Origin: Gordoniibacillus chartarius
GTDB taxonomy: Bacteria > Bacillota > Bacilli > Paenibacillales > NBRC-103111
Direction of reading: 5' to 3'
Assembly (NCBI RefSeq): GCF_042432825.1
Contig: NZ_JBHLWN010000045.1
Location: 3,555-67,554 of the forward strand
Length of the DNA stretch: 64,000 nucleotides
How positions within the stretch are numbered: the stretch's first letter is position 1; every line of letters begins with the position of its first letter. The translations under genes and the position numbers were made by a program. Under the pieces are notes generated by a model. That model was not told where the DNA came from. It made no database searches and worked only from the letters and a program-made list of their open reading frames with translations. Of this stretch, positions 23,242 to 32,234 are shown in pieces.

Positions 23242-24858
23242 TTATTTGACCGCTTGCTTGCGGTATTCGGCGGGCGAGCTGCCGCACGCTTTCTTGAACA
23301 CTTTGCTGAAATATTTTTCGTCTTGATAGCCGACAGCATCGGCGACGTCGACGATCCGCAGGTTCGGATTCGCGAGCAGCAGCCGCGCCTTCTGCATACG
23401 GATGTCAGTCAGAAAGTCGGACAGGTTGACGCCGAATTCCTGCTTGAATTTTCTGGAAATATACTCACGGCTTAAGAAAAATTTGGCAGCTATGTCTTGC
23501 AGCGACAAATCCTCGCGATAGTGCGTTTCAATGTATTTGGCGATATCGTGAATCGAGCTGCCTTCCCTCTGCTGTGCCTGGAGCAGCAATGCCGACAGCT
23601 TGACGAACCGGTCCGTGAGCTGCTGCTGCCAGCGGGTGACGGAGAATTGGCCGTTCTCGTCAAGAGCTACGATCGTCTCCCGGTCCTCCTCCTCGAAGCG
23701 CATATCCGCCAGGGCATCCGAGCCGGGAGCCAGCTGACGAAGCCAAGCCCTCCGCATGACGGTGAATTCCTCGCGCCACCGCTCGATCTGATCCATGCGG
23801 ATGACCTGCAGCCGCCGGACCGCTTCGAACCAGGGGGACAGGGCTGCTTGGATATGCTCGGCGGAGCCGCTTCTCACAGCAAGCAGCAGCTGCCCTTCAT
23901 ATTCGGTGAGCGACAACGGACGGACCGGCGCGGCTTGCTCCGGCGGCCGGTGCAGCCATACGTGCTTGACCAATAGGTTTCGGTGCTGCAGCGCAGCTTG
24001 CGCTTCCTGATGGGAAAGCGGCAATTCGCCCGGGAGCGGCCGAGCGCTGCCGATACCGAAGTGCAGCCGCGTGCGCAGCGTGGCCGCCATCCCTTCGTTG
24101 ATCTGCTCGAGCAGAGCGGTCGTACGGTTCAGTCCGCTCCACAGCAGCAGCACGATCTCGCTGCCGTCCCAGTAGCGGAAAGCGACCCCGCCGCGGCCGC
24201 GCTGCAAATATTCGTTGCATATGTTCACGAGCGAGAAGGCGAGCAGTTCTTGAGACATCCCGAACCGTTCCTTCAGCTTCTTCTCCATCATGTCCATGCG
24301 AGTCGTAACGACCTGCGCATGAGCAGCGTCAGGAGGAAGCCCGAATTCCTTCTGCAATCTCGCCGCGACTTGCCGGAACCGCCCCGGGTCTTGCAGAAGC
24401 GCAGACAGCTCCTTGTCCCAGAACACCGGCTTGATCTCGTTGATTTCGATCCGGCGCTCCCGCTCCTGCCGCCGTTCGTTCTCCTCGCGAAGCCAGGCAG
24501 CCCTCGCTTTGGCGATTGCCGCGTTGAGCTGGCCAGGATCGATCGGCTTCAAAATGTAGTCCGTTCCGCCATATTGAACCGTATGCCGCACCAAAGAGAA
24601 GTCGTCGTGTCCGCTGATGACGATCGTCTTGCTCTCCGGCGCGTTCGCATATAACCATTCGAGCAGCTGAGCGCCGCTGCCCGAAGGCATCATCATGTCG
24701 GTGACGATGATCTCGGGCTTATGCTCGGCAATCAGCCCGATCGCCGAATTGCCGTCCGCGGCTTCGAGCATGGTCGTGATGCCGTGCCGCTCGAAATCGA
24801 TCAGCAGCCTCATCGCTTCCCGGACATGGTTCTCATCGTCGACTACCAACAGCTTCAT
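23242..24858 (-). CDS. YesN-type response regulator with AraC DNA-binding domain
   Basis: A 538-residue regulator paired with the YesM-type kinase. The receiver domain (residues 1-120) has LLVVDDENHVREAM and the phospho-acceptor Asp in IIVTDMMMPSGSG. The Lys is in DYILKPIDPGQ. A ~300-residue middle region of unassigned fold follows. The C-terminal AraC double helix-turn-helix (about 435-535) has LSLQDIAAKFFLSREYISRK and RIVDVADAVGYQDEKYFSKV. Its start codon overlaps the kinase stop by four bases (ATGA), so the pair is co-translated. Likely target is the divergent sugar ABC operon starting at 26794. Confidence 0.94.
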   Translation of the reverse strand: MKLLVVDDENHVREAMRLLIDFERHGITTMLEAADGNSAIGLIAEHKPEIIVTDMMMPSGSGAQLLEWLYANAPESKTIVISGHDDFSLVRHTVQYGGTDYILKPIDPGQLNAAIAKARAAWLREENERRQERERRIEINEIKPVFWDKELSALLQDPGRFRQVAARLQKEFGLPPDAAHAQVVTTRMDMMEKKLKERFGMSQELLAFSLVNICNEYLQRGRGGVAFRYWDGSEIVLLLWSGLNRTTALLEQINEGMAATLRTRLHFGIGSARPLPGELPLSHQEAQAALQHRNLLVKHVWLHRPPEQAAPVRPLSLTEYEGQLLLAVRSGSAEHIQAALSPWFEAVRRLQVIRMDQIERWREEFTVMRRAWLRQLAPGSDALADMRFEEEDRETIVALDENGQFSVTRWQQQLTDRFVKLSALLLQAQQREGSSIHDIAKYIETHYREDLSLQDIAAKFFLSREYISRKFKQEFGVNLSDFLTDIRMQKARLLLANPNLRIVDVADAVGYQDEKYFSKVFKKACGSSPAEYRKQAVK

Positions 24859-26669
24859 ATGGGATTCGCCTCCGTGTCCTTCTGGATGGGGACCTCGATG
24901 TGCACGACAGCGCCGCCGTCAGCGGCATTGGCCGCGGTCAGCCCGGCCCGCTCGCCGAAATAAAGGCGAAGCCGCTGCTGCACGTTGCGAAGGCCGATGC
25001 CCTCTTCCTCGCCGGGGGCGGCTCCGGCTCCTTGAGCGAGCTCCGCCCGGAGCAGCTCCAGCCGGCCCGGCGAAATGCCGGGGCCGTTATCTTCGATCGT
25101 CAAGCGCAGCATATCGCCGATCTGTTCGCTGCGGACCGTCAGCTTACCGATAGTGCCTTCGCTTCCCCCGGCTTGATGGAACGCATGTTTGAAATAATTT
25201 TCGACAATCGGCTGTACAATCATCTTCGGCACTAGGCAATCGTACGTCTGCTCGTCCAGCTCGTAGACAATGTCGACCTGATCGTCGAAGCGCTGCTTCT
25301 GCAGGGCGAGATACGCTTTGACGTGCTCCAGCTCTTTCTTAAGCGGCACGGTCGTTTCGGTTGTCATGTTGTACCGCATCATACGCGCGAGAGAGGACAG
25401 GAGCGAATAAATTTGCGTCGCGCCGAGCCTTAGCGCCAGCGTGCCGATCGACTGCAGCGCATTGTTCAGGAAATGAGGATTGACCTGGGCCTGCAGCACT
25501 TTCAATTCGTTCGTCTTATTCGCCAGCTCGAGCTTGTACTCCTTCAAGACAAGGTTGTTGATCGTTTCCATCATCGATTGGAAACGCTGCGCCAGAATAC
25601 CGATCTCATCCTGCGAGTCGACGGCGATCCGGACATCCAGCCGTCCGGTTTGAATCTTGGTAATATACCCGATCAGCCGTTTGATCGGCGACGTGATGCG
25701 CAGGCTGATCGCAAGCGTAGCCGCAACGATGATCAGCAGAGATACGACGGCAATGGCCATCAGAATCAAATTCAATTCACGGGCGCTTTCGTACAGGAAA
25801 GCATCGGGCACCCGCTTCACGAGAACCCAGTTCATATACGGGGTTTCCATGCGCGTATACACATGCGTGGCTTGATCGCCGTCGAAGCTCCCTTCCGGTG
25901 CGGCGTGACGCTGCAGCATGACGTGCAGCCAGGCTGACATTTGCGCACGTTCCGGTTCATTCGCGGTCGTATAGATGATTTGTCCTTGTTCGTTAAGCAA
26001 GTAAAGCTCTTCCCGGTCCTGTACGACGAGCGGGTCGCAAATTTCCCGCAAAACGTCGAGCCCTGCATCAATCGATAGCGTTCCGAGCACTTTAGTGGAG
26101 GGAACGTCGTAGATAATCCGATGCATGGAGATGACCGTTTCAGGGGGATAATAAGGAAACTGCTGCTGCATCCCGTAATAGCTGCTTTCGTGGGAAGGCT
26201 GTACATAAGAGTCGACTCCTGGCGGAAAAGTAACCTCGTTTTGCTCTTGATAGCTCCGCTTGGCCGAGTCGTTAATCAGCAGCGTCGTTTGCTTGGAGGC
26301 GTTCACATAAAGTCTGACCTGGAACGTCCCCTTGACCGCGTGCAAAATATTTTGCAGTGACGTATACAATTCGCCACGGCTGACATAATCGTCGGCCCCC
26401 GTCTGCATGATTCTCAGCATCGAATCGGAGGTTTGGAATGGCCGGCCGTTATAAACGAGGAAGGTGGTCTGATTTAATGAGTTCATGTAGTTTACAATGT
26501 TGGATCTGGCCTGGAAAAGAAGGTTGGCATTCTCGCGAACCGTCCGGTTCTTGAGCGTTTCCTTCGTATAGGCATAAGTAATCGCCATCGAGAGGACGGT
26601 CGGAATGACCGTGGCGATCAGCATCAGCGCGATTAACTTCGTACGGATACTGGTTGTCCGTATCATCAT
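24855..26669 (-). CDS. YesM-type sensor histidine kinase
   Basis: A 604-residue membrane kinase of the LytS/YesM group (His_kinase family). Transmembrane helix 1 is at about 10-32 (LIALMLIATVIPTVLSMAITY). An extracellular sensing region of about 260 residues follows, then transmembrane helix 2 (about 298-320, LILMAIAVVSLLIIVAATLA) and HAMP. The kinase domain has the phospho-acceptor His in VNPHFLNNALQSIG and the ATPase motifs VENYFKHAF, DNGPGI and EEGIGLRNVQQRL. Tandem ATGs start the gene, and the second (26666) is better spaced from AAGGAAG. Such kinases usually sense an extracellular sugar or a binding protein. Confidence 0.94.
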   Translation of the reverse strand: MMIRTTSIRTKLIALMLIATVIPTVLSMAITYAYTKETLKNRTVRENANLLFQARSNIVNYMNSLNQTTFLVYNGRPFQTSDSMLRIMQTGADDYVSRGELYTSLQNILHAVKGTFQVRLYVNASKQTTLLINDSAKRSYQEQNEVTFPPGVDSYVQPSHESSYYGMQQQFPYYPPETVISMHRIIYDVPSTKVLGTLSIDAGLDVLREICDPLVVQDREELYLLNEQGQIIYTTANEPERAQMSAWLHVMLQRHAAPEGSFDGDQATHVYTRMETPYMNWVLVKRVPDAFLYESARELNLILMAIAVVSLLIIVAATLAISLRITSPIKRLIGYITKIQTGRLDVRIAVDSQDEIGILAQRFQSMMETINNLVLKEYKLELANKTNELKVLQAQVNPHFLNNALQSIGTLALRLGATQIYSLLSSLARMMRYNMTTETTVPLKKELEHVKAYLALQKQRFDDQVDIVYELDEQTYDCLVPKMIVQPIVENYFKHAFHQAGGSEGTIGKLTVRSEQIGDMLRLTIEDNGPGISPGRLELLRAELAQGAGAAPGEEEGIGLRNVQQRLRLYFGERAGLTAANAADGGAVVHIEVPIQKDTEANPI

Positions 26670-26735
26670 AAGCTTCCTTCTTTCCGCAGCATCGGCAGGT
26701 CAATATATTCCACCTAACGTATCACAGGCATGAGT

Positions 26736-26752
26736 GGCTGACGCCGTCAGCC
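26736..26752. promoter_or_regulatory. 17-bp palindrome between yesM-type and ABC transporter genes
   Basis: GGCTGACGCCGTCAGCC has perfect 7-base arms around GCC. It lies in the divergent promoter region, directly upstream of a TATACT (26759-26764) that could be the -10 of the transporter operon. It could be an operator or an RNA hairpin. Confidence 0.45.
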
Positions 26753-26793
26753 GAGTCCTATACTGATATCACCAATCTTTAGGAGGGAGCAAT

Positions 26794-27672
26794 ATGAACA
26801 GAAAAGGATCCGAGTTCGTCCAGCAGCTTGTTTTCGTGGGACCGGCTCTTGTATTCTTCACCATCATCATGATTTTGCCGTTCTTGCTGGGCATGTACTA
26901 TTCGTTTACAAGCTGGAACGGCGTTTCGGGAACGGTGACGTGGGTCGGCTTCGCTAATTTTAAGACGATCTTTGCGAATGATCAAGACTTTTGGCGATCT
27001 TTCTGGTTTACGACCCGATTCACCGTCGTCGGTGTCATTGTAACCAATCTCGTCGGCTTCGGACTGGCTTTCTTGCTGACCAGACCGCTCAAGCTGCGCA
27101 ATGCGCTCAGAACGATTTTCTTCATGCCGAACGTCATCGGCGGCCTGCTGCTCGGCTTCATCTGGCAGTTCATTTTCGTCAAAGGCTTTGCCGCCGTCGG
27201 CGAGGTGACGAATTGGCCTTTGTTCCAGCTGCCGTGGCTCGGCGATGAAGCGACCGGCTTCTGGGGCATTATCATCGTGTTTACGTGGCAGGCGGCCGGC
27301 TATTTAATGGTCATTTACATCGCCGCTCTCACCAACGTTCCGAAGGAGCTGATCGAAGCCGCTCACATCGACGGAGCGAGTGCATGGACGCTGCTGCGCA
27401 ACGTGATCGTGCCGCTCATTATGCCGGCGGTTACCGTATGCCTGTTCCTTGCGATATCGTGGTCGTTCAAGATGTTCGATCTGAACTTGTCGCTGACAAA
27501 GGGCGGGCCGTTTCGGTCAACCGAATCGCTTGCGCTTAATATCTATAATGAAGCGTTCCAGAACAACCGTTACGGTCTCGGTACTGCGAAGGCGCTGCTA
27601 TTCTTCCTGATCGTCGCGATCGTGACGTCGATTCAGGTGCGCGTGACGAAGAGCAAGGAGGTTGAAGCGTAA
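26794..27672 (+). CDS. Carbohydrate ABC transporter permease, MalF-like
   Basis: A 292-residue inner subunit of a CUT1 sugar importer. Six transmembrane helices are visible. The first is VFVGPALVFFTIIMILPFLLG. The EAA loop that contacts the ATPase reads EAAHIDGASAWTLLRNVIVP. ATG follows AGGAGGG. The stop overlaps the start of the next permease by one base (TAATG), showing a tight operon. As usual for CUT1 systems in Bacilli, no ATPase gene is present, and a shared ATPase (MsmX type) is presumably used. Controlled probably by the divergent YesM/YesN pair. Confidence 0.95.
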   Translation: MNRKGSEFVQQLVFVGPALVFFTIIMILPFLLGMYYSFTSWNGVSGTVTWVGFANFKTIFANDQDFWRSFWFTTRFTVVGVIVTNLVGFGLAFLLTRPLKLRNALRTIFFMPNVIGGLLLGFIWQFIFVKGFAAVGEVTNWPLFQLPWLGDEATGFWGIIIVFTWQAAGYLMVIYIAALTNVPKELIEAAHIDGASAWTLLRNVIVPLIMPAVTVCLFLAISWSFKMFDLNLSLTKGGPFRSTESLALNIYNEAFQNNRYGLGTAKALLFFLIVAIVTSIQVRVTKSKEVEA

Positions 27673-28508
27673 TGGATACAGGAAATCGATACGGCTTGCG
27701 ATGGCTGACGATTGAAGTCATCACCGTGATTATCGCGATTTTGTTTCTGGTGCCGTTCTACTTCCTATTCGTGAACTCGGTCAAGAGCTTCGGCGAGCTG
27801 CTGTCCGATTCCGCCGGCTGGCCGAACGAGTTCCATTTCGAAAACTACAGCAAAGCATGGAAAATTACGAATTTCCCGCATGTCTTCTGGAACTCGCTGC
27901 AAATTACGGTTCTCAGCAACATCGGTATTGTGCTGTTCGCCTCTATGGCCGCATACCGGATGGTTCGAAGGAATACAAGGATAAACCGGTTCTTGTTCAG
28001 TCTTTTCGTAGCGGCTATGGTCATTCCGTTCCAATCGATCATGATTCCGCTCGTGAAGGTCACGTATAACTTCGGTTTGCTGAACAGCATTTGGGGTCTC
28101 ACGGTGTGCTATTTCGGCTTCGGCATCCCGCTTTCGCTGTTCCTGTTCCACGGCTTCGTCAAATCGATACCGCTGGAAGTCGAAGAATCGGCCGTTGTCG
28201 ACGGCTCGTCTCCGTACGGGGTGTTTTTCCGGATCGTTCTGCCGCTATTGAAGCCAATGTTTGTGACGGTCATCATTTTGAACTCGCTTTGGATTTGGAA
28301 CGACTTCCTGCTGCCTTCGCTAATCCTGCAAAGGCCGTCGCTGCGAACGATTCCGATGGCGACGTTCTCGTTCTTCGGTCAATACACAAAGCAGTGGGAT
28401 TTGGCGCTCCCTGCGCTCGTGCTGGGCATCACGCCGATCATCATTTTCTTCCTGGCGCTTCAGAGGTATATTGTGGAGGGGATTACGGCGGGCTCGGTCA
28501 AAGGGTAA
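27672..28508 (+). CDS. Carbohydrate ABC transporter permease, MalG-like
   Basis: Second membrane subunit of the importer, 278 residues. It has six transmembrane helices, beginning LTIEVITVIIAILFLVPFYF. The EAA loop reads EESAVVDGSSPYGVFFRIVLP. It has the typical C-terminus YIVEGITAGSVKG of this family. It begins within the stop codon of the first permease. A 140-base AT-rich gap separates it from the binding-protein gene. Confidence 0.95.
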   Translation: MDTGNRYGLRWLTIEVITVIIAILFLVPFYFLFVNSVKSFGELLSDSAGWPNEFHFENYSKAWKITNFPHVFWNSLQITVLSNIGIVLFASMAAYRMVRRNTRINRFLFSLFVAAMVIPFQSIMIPLVKVTYNFGLLNSIWGLTVCYFGFGIPLSLFLFHGFVKSIPLEVEESAVVDGSSPYGVFFRIVLPLLKPMFVTVIILNSLWIWNDFLLPSLILQRPSLRTIPMATFSFFGQYTKQWDLALPALVLGITPIIIFFLALQRYIVEGITAGSVKG

Positions 28509-28582
28509 AACAGGGGGGCGGCAAGCGGTTACATGAATCAATTTCTTCCACCGTTTCGTTCAATATCTTCTCATTACAACAA

Positions 28583-28624
28583 AATATGAATGTTTTAATA
28601 TGAAATTGTAAAACTAAATATGAA
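28583..28624 (+). repeat. Three AATATGAA direct repeats in the binding-protein leader
   Basis: AATATGAA occurs at 28583-28590, 28597-28604 and 28617-28624 in an unusually AT-rich stretch of this GC-rich window. It ends close to the ribosome site AGGGAGG of the binding-protein gene. It may stabilise or boost the downstream message, or be chance in AT-rich sequence. Confidence 0.4.
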
Positions 28625-28648
28625 ATTCAAATAAAGGGAGGCATTATC

Positions 28649-29974
28649 ATGAAAAGGGCTTCGGTCACTGCTCTTTCCGCAGCGCTTTCCTTGTCGCTTC
28701 TGGCGGCGGGCTGCGGCAACAACGATAACAACAACACCGGCACGAACACAGGCACGGCTACCGGGGGAAATACAGGGGCGGCAGCGGGCAAAGAGGTTAC
28801 CATCAAGATTTTCCAGTTTAAGGTCGAGATCGCAGAGGCGCTTAAGAAAATGCAAGCGGAATACGAAGCCTCCCATCCCGGCGTAAAGCTGCAAATCGAA
28901 ACGGTCGGCGGCGGCGCGGACTACGGTGCGGCTCTCAAAGCGAAGTTTGCTTCCGGCGACCAGCCGGATATCTTCAACAACGGCGGCTTCCAAGAGATGA
29001 ACACCTGGATGGATCGCCTGGAAGACTTGTCCGACCAGCCTTGGGTCGCCAACGTCCTGCCGGTGGCGAAGGAACCAATGACCAAAAACGGCAAGCTGTA
29101 CGGCATGCCGATGAACGTCGAAGGCTACGGCTTCCTGTACAATAAAGATCTGTTCGCCAAAGCGGGCATCACGGAGCTGCCGAAGACGCTGTCTCAGCTG
29201 CAAGCTGCCGCCGAGAAGCTAAAGGCCGCCGGAATTACACCGTTCTCCAACGGCTATCAGGAATGGTGGATCCTCGGCATCCATAACGTCAACGTTGCGA
29301 TGGCGCGTCAGTCCGATCCGGCCAAATACATCGAGGGTCTGTACGCCGGCACGGAAAAAATTCCGGGCAATGCGGTATTCAACGATTGGGTGAAGCTGCT
29401 CGATACGACGATTAAATATTCTTCGAAAAATCCGCTGACGACGGACTACAACACGCAGGTGACGCAGTTCGCGAAAGGCGAAGCGGCCATGATGCAGCAG
29501 GGCAACTGGACGCAAGTGCAGATCAGCGGCATTAACAAAGACATCAAGATCGGCGTGCTGCCGATGCCGATTAACGAAGATCCGGCCGCTAACGATAAGC
29601 TGTTCGTCGGCGTACCGAATAACTGGGTTATCAACAAGGACTCCAAAGTTAAGGCTGAGGCGAAGGAGTTCCTGAACTGGATGGCTACCTCCGACATCGG
29701 CAAGCGTTACATGACGAAGGAGTTCAAGTTTATTCCGGCATTCACGAACGTTACGGCGGATCCTGCCGATGTCGGCGAAATCGCAGTGGCGATCATGGAT
29801 TACAACAAAGCGGGCAAAGTGCTCGGCTGGCACTGGCCTCGTCTGCCGGAAGGCACGACGCAGCTGTTCGGTGCGAACTTGCAGGCGTACATCGCGGGCA
29901 AAATGAATGCGCAGCAGCTGCTTGAAGCGCTGCAGAAGTCGTTCGATCAGCAAAAAGCAGGCGTAGCGAAGTAA
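28649..29974 (+). CDS. Extracellular sugar-binding lipoprotein of the ABC importer
   Basis: A 441-residue solute-binding protein (family 1, MalE-like). The signal peptide ends in the lipobox LLAAGC with Cys22, so it is a lipoprotein anchored outside the membrane. A low-complexity N/T/G linker follows. The mature part starts EVTIKIFQFKVEIAEALKKM. KAKFASGDQPDIFNNGGF, YNKDLFAKAGITELPKTL, FAKGEAAMMQQGNW and the C-terminal AYIAGKMNAQQLLEALQ are family hallmarks. ATG follows AAGGGAGG. Its position last in the operon with its own leader suggests extra expression. The bound sugar cannot be told from the sequence. Confidence 0.95.
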   Translation: MKRASVTALSAALSLSLLAAGCGNNDNNNTGTNTGTATGGNTGAAAGKEVTIKIFQFKVEIAEALKKMQAEYEASHPGVKLQIETVGGGADYGAALKAKFASGDQPDIFNNGGFQEMNTWMDRLEDLSDQPWVANVLPVAKEPMTKNGKLYGMPMNVEGYGFLYNKDLFAKAGITELPKTLSQLQAAAEKLKAAGITPFSNGYQEWWILGIHNVNVAMARQSDPAKYIEGLYAGTEKIPGNAVFNDWVKLLDTTIKYSSKNPLTTDYNTQVTQFAKGEAAMMQQGNWTQVQISGINKDIKIGVLPMPINEDPAANDKLFVGVPNNWVINKDSKVKAEAKEFLNWMATSDIGKRYMTKEFKFIPAFTNVTADPADVGEIAVAIMDYNKAGKVLGWHWPRLPEGTTQLFGANLQAYIAGKMNAQQLLEALQKSFDQQKAGVAK

Positions 29975-29984
29975 GAGGTTTCGG

Positions 29985-30021
29985 AAAAACCGGTCTTCTC
30001 TAAGGGGAGGGCCGGTTTTTT
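29985..30021 (+). terminator. Terminator of the sugar ABC operon
   Basis: AAAAACCGG (29985-29993) pairs with CCGGTTTTT (30012-30020), with inner TCTTC/GGAGGG pairing, then T. Confidence 0.85.
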
Positions 30022-30189
30022 GTGCCTACATCTGAAAGTATAAAAATTCGTTATACTTTGGCTGATTCCGCTATGGTAAACGCGCCGTCTTGAGGACGGC
30101 GTAAGCCGTTTATCCTTGGCTTGGATTGGTTCCGCAGGGGATGGGGGAAGCTATACGTACGAATGAAATAGGATGGAAGGGTGACGGAC

Positions 30190-31170
30190 ATGGACAAGCA
30201 GGAATATGACGCGATCATCATCGGCGGCGGGATTGCCGGGCTGCAAGCGGCGATTCAGCTCGGACGATCGCTTCGTAAAGTCGTCGTAATCGACAAGGGA
30301 GAGGGCCGGTCGACGCTGTGCCGGAGCTATCATAACGTGCTTGGGTACCCGAACGGGATTTCGGGCGAGGAGCTGCGATATATCGGGCGCGGGCAGGCGG
30401 AGAAGGTTGGCGTGCAGTTTGTTCTGGATGAAGCCGTTGATGCGAAGCGACTTCAGGACGGACGCTTCGAGGTGACGGGCAAGCTGAGCGGCGTGTACCG
30501 GTGCGACGAGCTGCTGATCGCCACCGGCATCGCCGACAGGCTTCCCGAGGTGCCCGGCCTCAAGCCGTGCTTGGGTAAAACCATTTATATTTGCCCTGAC
30601 TGCGACGGGTATGAGGTCAAGAACAAAAGCACGGTGGTAATCGGCTCGGGAGGGACCGGCGCGGGAATGGCGGTATCGCTGCTGTATTTTACCGATCGGG
30701 TGACGCTGGTGAATCACGTATGGGAGGGCGGCCCGGCCAAAGCGATTCCTCCTGAGCTGGAGCAGCAGCTTCGTGCCGGCGGGGTTGACATCGTAACGGG
30801 AACGATCGCGGAAGTAGTAACGAAGGGCGACGGAGAGTTCCAGGCCGTTCGGCTGACGGACGGCAGGGAGCTGGCCGGAGAACGGGGCTTTGCTTCGTTC
30901 GGCGGCAATACGGTGAATACGAAGCTGTTTCAGCTGCTTGGGGCGGAGCGGATGGAATCGGGTCATGTCGTCGTCGAACCGCGGACCCAGATGACGTCGG
31001 TGCCCGGCTTATTCGCGGCCGGCGATGTCGCCGTCCACTCGGAGCAGTTGACGATTGCGATGGGTAACGGGCAGCAGGCGGCGATCTGGATCCATAAGCG
31101 GCTCAAGGAACGGGACAAGAAGCGGGCCGGCGGGTCCGCAGCGAATGCGGCGGCGGCTGGGGCGAGGTAA
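30190..31170 (+). CDS. FAD-dependent pyridine nucleotide-disulphide oxidoreductase (thioredoxin reductase-like)
   Basis: A 326-residue flavoprotein of the thioredoxin-reductase fold. The FAD-binding motif is IIIGGGIAGLQAAIQLGR at the N-terminus. A redox-active CxxC is at Cys135-Cys138 (CPDCDGYEV). The nucleotide-binding GSGGTGAG follows, and the C-terminal FAD contact is FAAGDVAVHSEQLTIAMGNG. It is close to TrxB but differs in the CPDC motif, where TrxB has CATC, so the partner is probably not classical thioredoxin. The ATG at 30190 is nine bases after AAGGG. A GTG at 30181 is in frame but less likely. It stands alone. Confidence 0.9.
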   Translation: MDKQEYDAIIIGGGIAGLQAAIQLGRSLRKVVVIDKGEGRSTLCRSYHNVLGYPNGISGEELRYIGRGQAEKVGVQFVLDEAVDAKRLQDGRFEVTGKLSGVYRCDELLIATGIADRLPEVPGLKPCLGKTIYICPDCDGYEVKNKSTVVIGSGGTGAGMAVSLLYFTDRVTLVNHVWEGGPAKAIPPELEQQLRAGGVDIVTGTIAEVVTKGDGEFQAVRLTDGRELAGERGFASFGGNTVNTKLFQLLGAERMESGHVVVEPRTQMTSVPGLFAAGDVAVHSEQLTIAMGNGQQAAIWIHKRLKERDKKRAGGSAANAAAAGAR

Positions 31171-31263
31171 CGGGGCGAGAGGTGCAGGGAATTGGGGCAA
31201 GGCATCGATGCGAGGTGCAGGGACCTGTGAAGCGAGGCTTAGTAGAGAGACGAGGTAACGGGG
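31163..31263 (+). repeat. Imperfect short repeats after the oxidoreductase gene
   Basis: CGAGGTAACGGGG occurs at 31163-31175 and 31251-31263. GAGGTGCAGGGA occurs at 31179-31190 and 31212-31223. These purine-rich repeats fill the gap before the next gene and look like local duplication. Confidence 0.5.
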
Positions 31264-31333
31264 ATAAACGGCAGACGGTCGGCAGAAGCTAATGAGTGTA
31301 ATTGACGATCTTCATGAAGGAGGAGTGAGAGCG

Positions 31334-31507
31334 ATGGTACGACAAGGCGACTACAACAAAAAGGGCAATGCCGAGCAAACGCTTAATGAAGCGATGGAAG
31401 CAAGCGTAGAGCTGAACGGCGAGACGAATTCGGAAGATAACGCAGTCGGTGCGCTGGCGCAGCATGTGAACCGGACTGCCGAATTTGACGAAAATGTGCA
31501 GGAATAG
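31334..31507 (+). CDS. Small acidic protein of unknown function
   Basis: A 57-residue soluble protein (MVRQGDYNKKGNAEQTLNEA at its start, rich in E, N and A). ATG at 31334 follows a perfect AAGGAGG. No motif is recognised. An upstream in-frame ATG at 31292 lacks a ribosome site. The downstream gene starts inside its last codons, so it begins a three-gene operon with the Gly-rich exported protein and the DUF2653 protein. Confidence 0.7.
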   Translation: MVRQGDYNKKGNAEQTLNEAMEASVELNGETNSEDNAVGALAQHVNRTAEFDENVQE

Positions 31508-32234
31508 AGGCTTCAGGCGGCGCATCGCGGGATGGATCGCCGGACTGGCGCTGGCGGCGTCTTCCGTTCTAGGAGCGGCGGAGAGGGGATCGGCGGCGGC
31601 GGTCGATCCTCATCGGGAAGCAGCTGCGGGAGCTATTGGCCGGCCGGCCACGCCCGCCTGGATGGGGACGGCGACTATCGTGCCGCCGGTCGTCACGGAT
31701 GGCGACAAGGTTCGTACGCTTGGCGAGGCGCAGGGTGCAACGGGGACGACGCCGCTGCCGGAAGCGGCGGCTCCCGAGCCCGCTCCGGCCGGTGAAGGCG
31801 GTTCTGTTAGAGCGGAAGCGTCGCGCTCGGGCGGCGCATACCGGTCTCCGGGCGGGTCGTTTTCCGGCGGCGGGACACGCACCGGCGTGACGCCGGGCAC
31901 AGGTGCCGGATATCGGACAGGCACGAGAACGCCTTCCCCGAACGTCACGCGGCCGGGGACGCCGCCGGCGACAGGCGGGGGCTTCTTCGGCGGCGGAGCG
32001 GGCTCGTTCTTCGGGGGAGTGGCGGCCGGCGCCGTGCTCAGCCATCTGTTTAACCCGTTTGCCGGGTTCTACGGCGGCGGATATGGCGGATACGGCGGCT
32101 TCGGCATGTCACTGCTCTCTTTGCTGATTTGGGCTGTGCTGCTGTTCGTTGCATACCGCTTGATCCGCCGGATGTTCGGAGGCGGCAGGGGCGGAGGCGG
32201 CGGATATGGCGGCAGAGGCGGGTGGCGTCGGTGA
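31494..32234 (+). CDS. Exported Gly-rich membrane protein
   Basis: A 246-residue protein of unknown function, read from the ATG at 31494 (an upstream TTG at 31485 is possible). It has an N-terminal signal sequence (RRIAGWIAGLALAASSVLGAA) and a long Pro/Ala/Gly/Thr-rich disordered region. A Gly-rich hydrophobic part follows (FFGGGAGSFFGGVAAGAVLS, NPFAGFYGGGYGG), then one strong C-terminal transmembrane helix (LLSLLIWAVLLFVAYRLIRR) and a Gly/Arg tail. It overlaps the upstream gene by 14 bases and the DUF2653 gene by four (GTGA), so all three are translationally coupled. The Gly-rich pattern recalls envelope proteins that self-associate. Confidence 0.75.
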   Translation: MCRNRGFRRRIAGWIAGLALAASSVLGAAERGSAAAVDPHREAAAGAIGRPATPAWMGTATIVPPVVTDGDKVRTLGEAQGATGTTPLPEAAAPEPAPAGEGGSVRAEASRSGGAYRSPGGSFSGGGTRTGVTPGTGAGYRTGTRTPSPNVTRPGTPPATGGGFFGGGAGSFFGGVAAGAVLSHLFNPFAGFYGGGYGGYGGFGMSLLSLLIWAVLLFVAYRLIRRMFGGGRGGGGGYGGRGGWRR

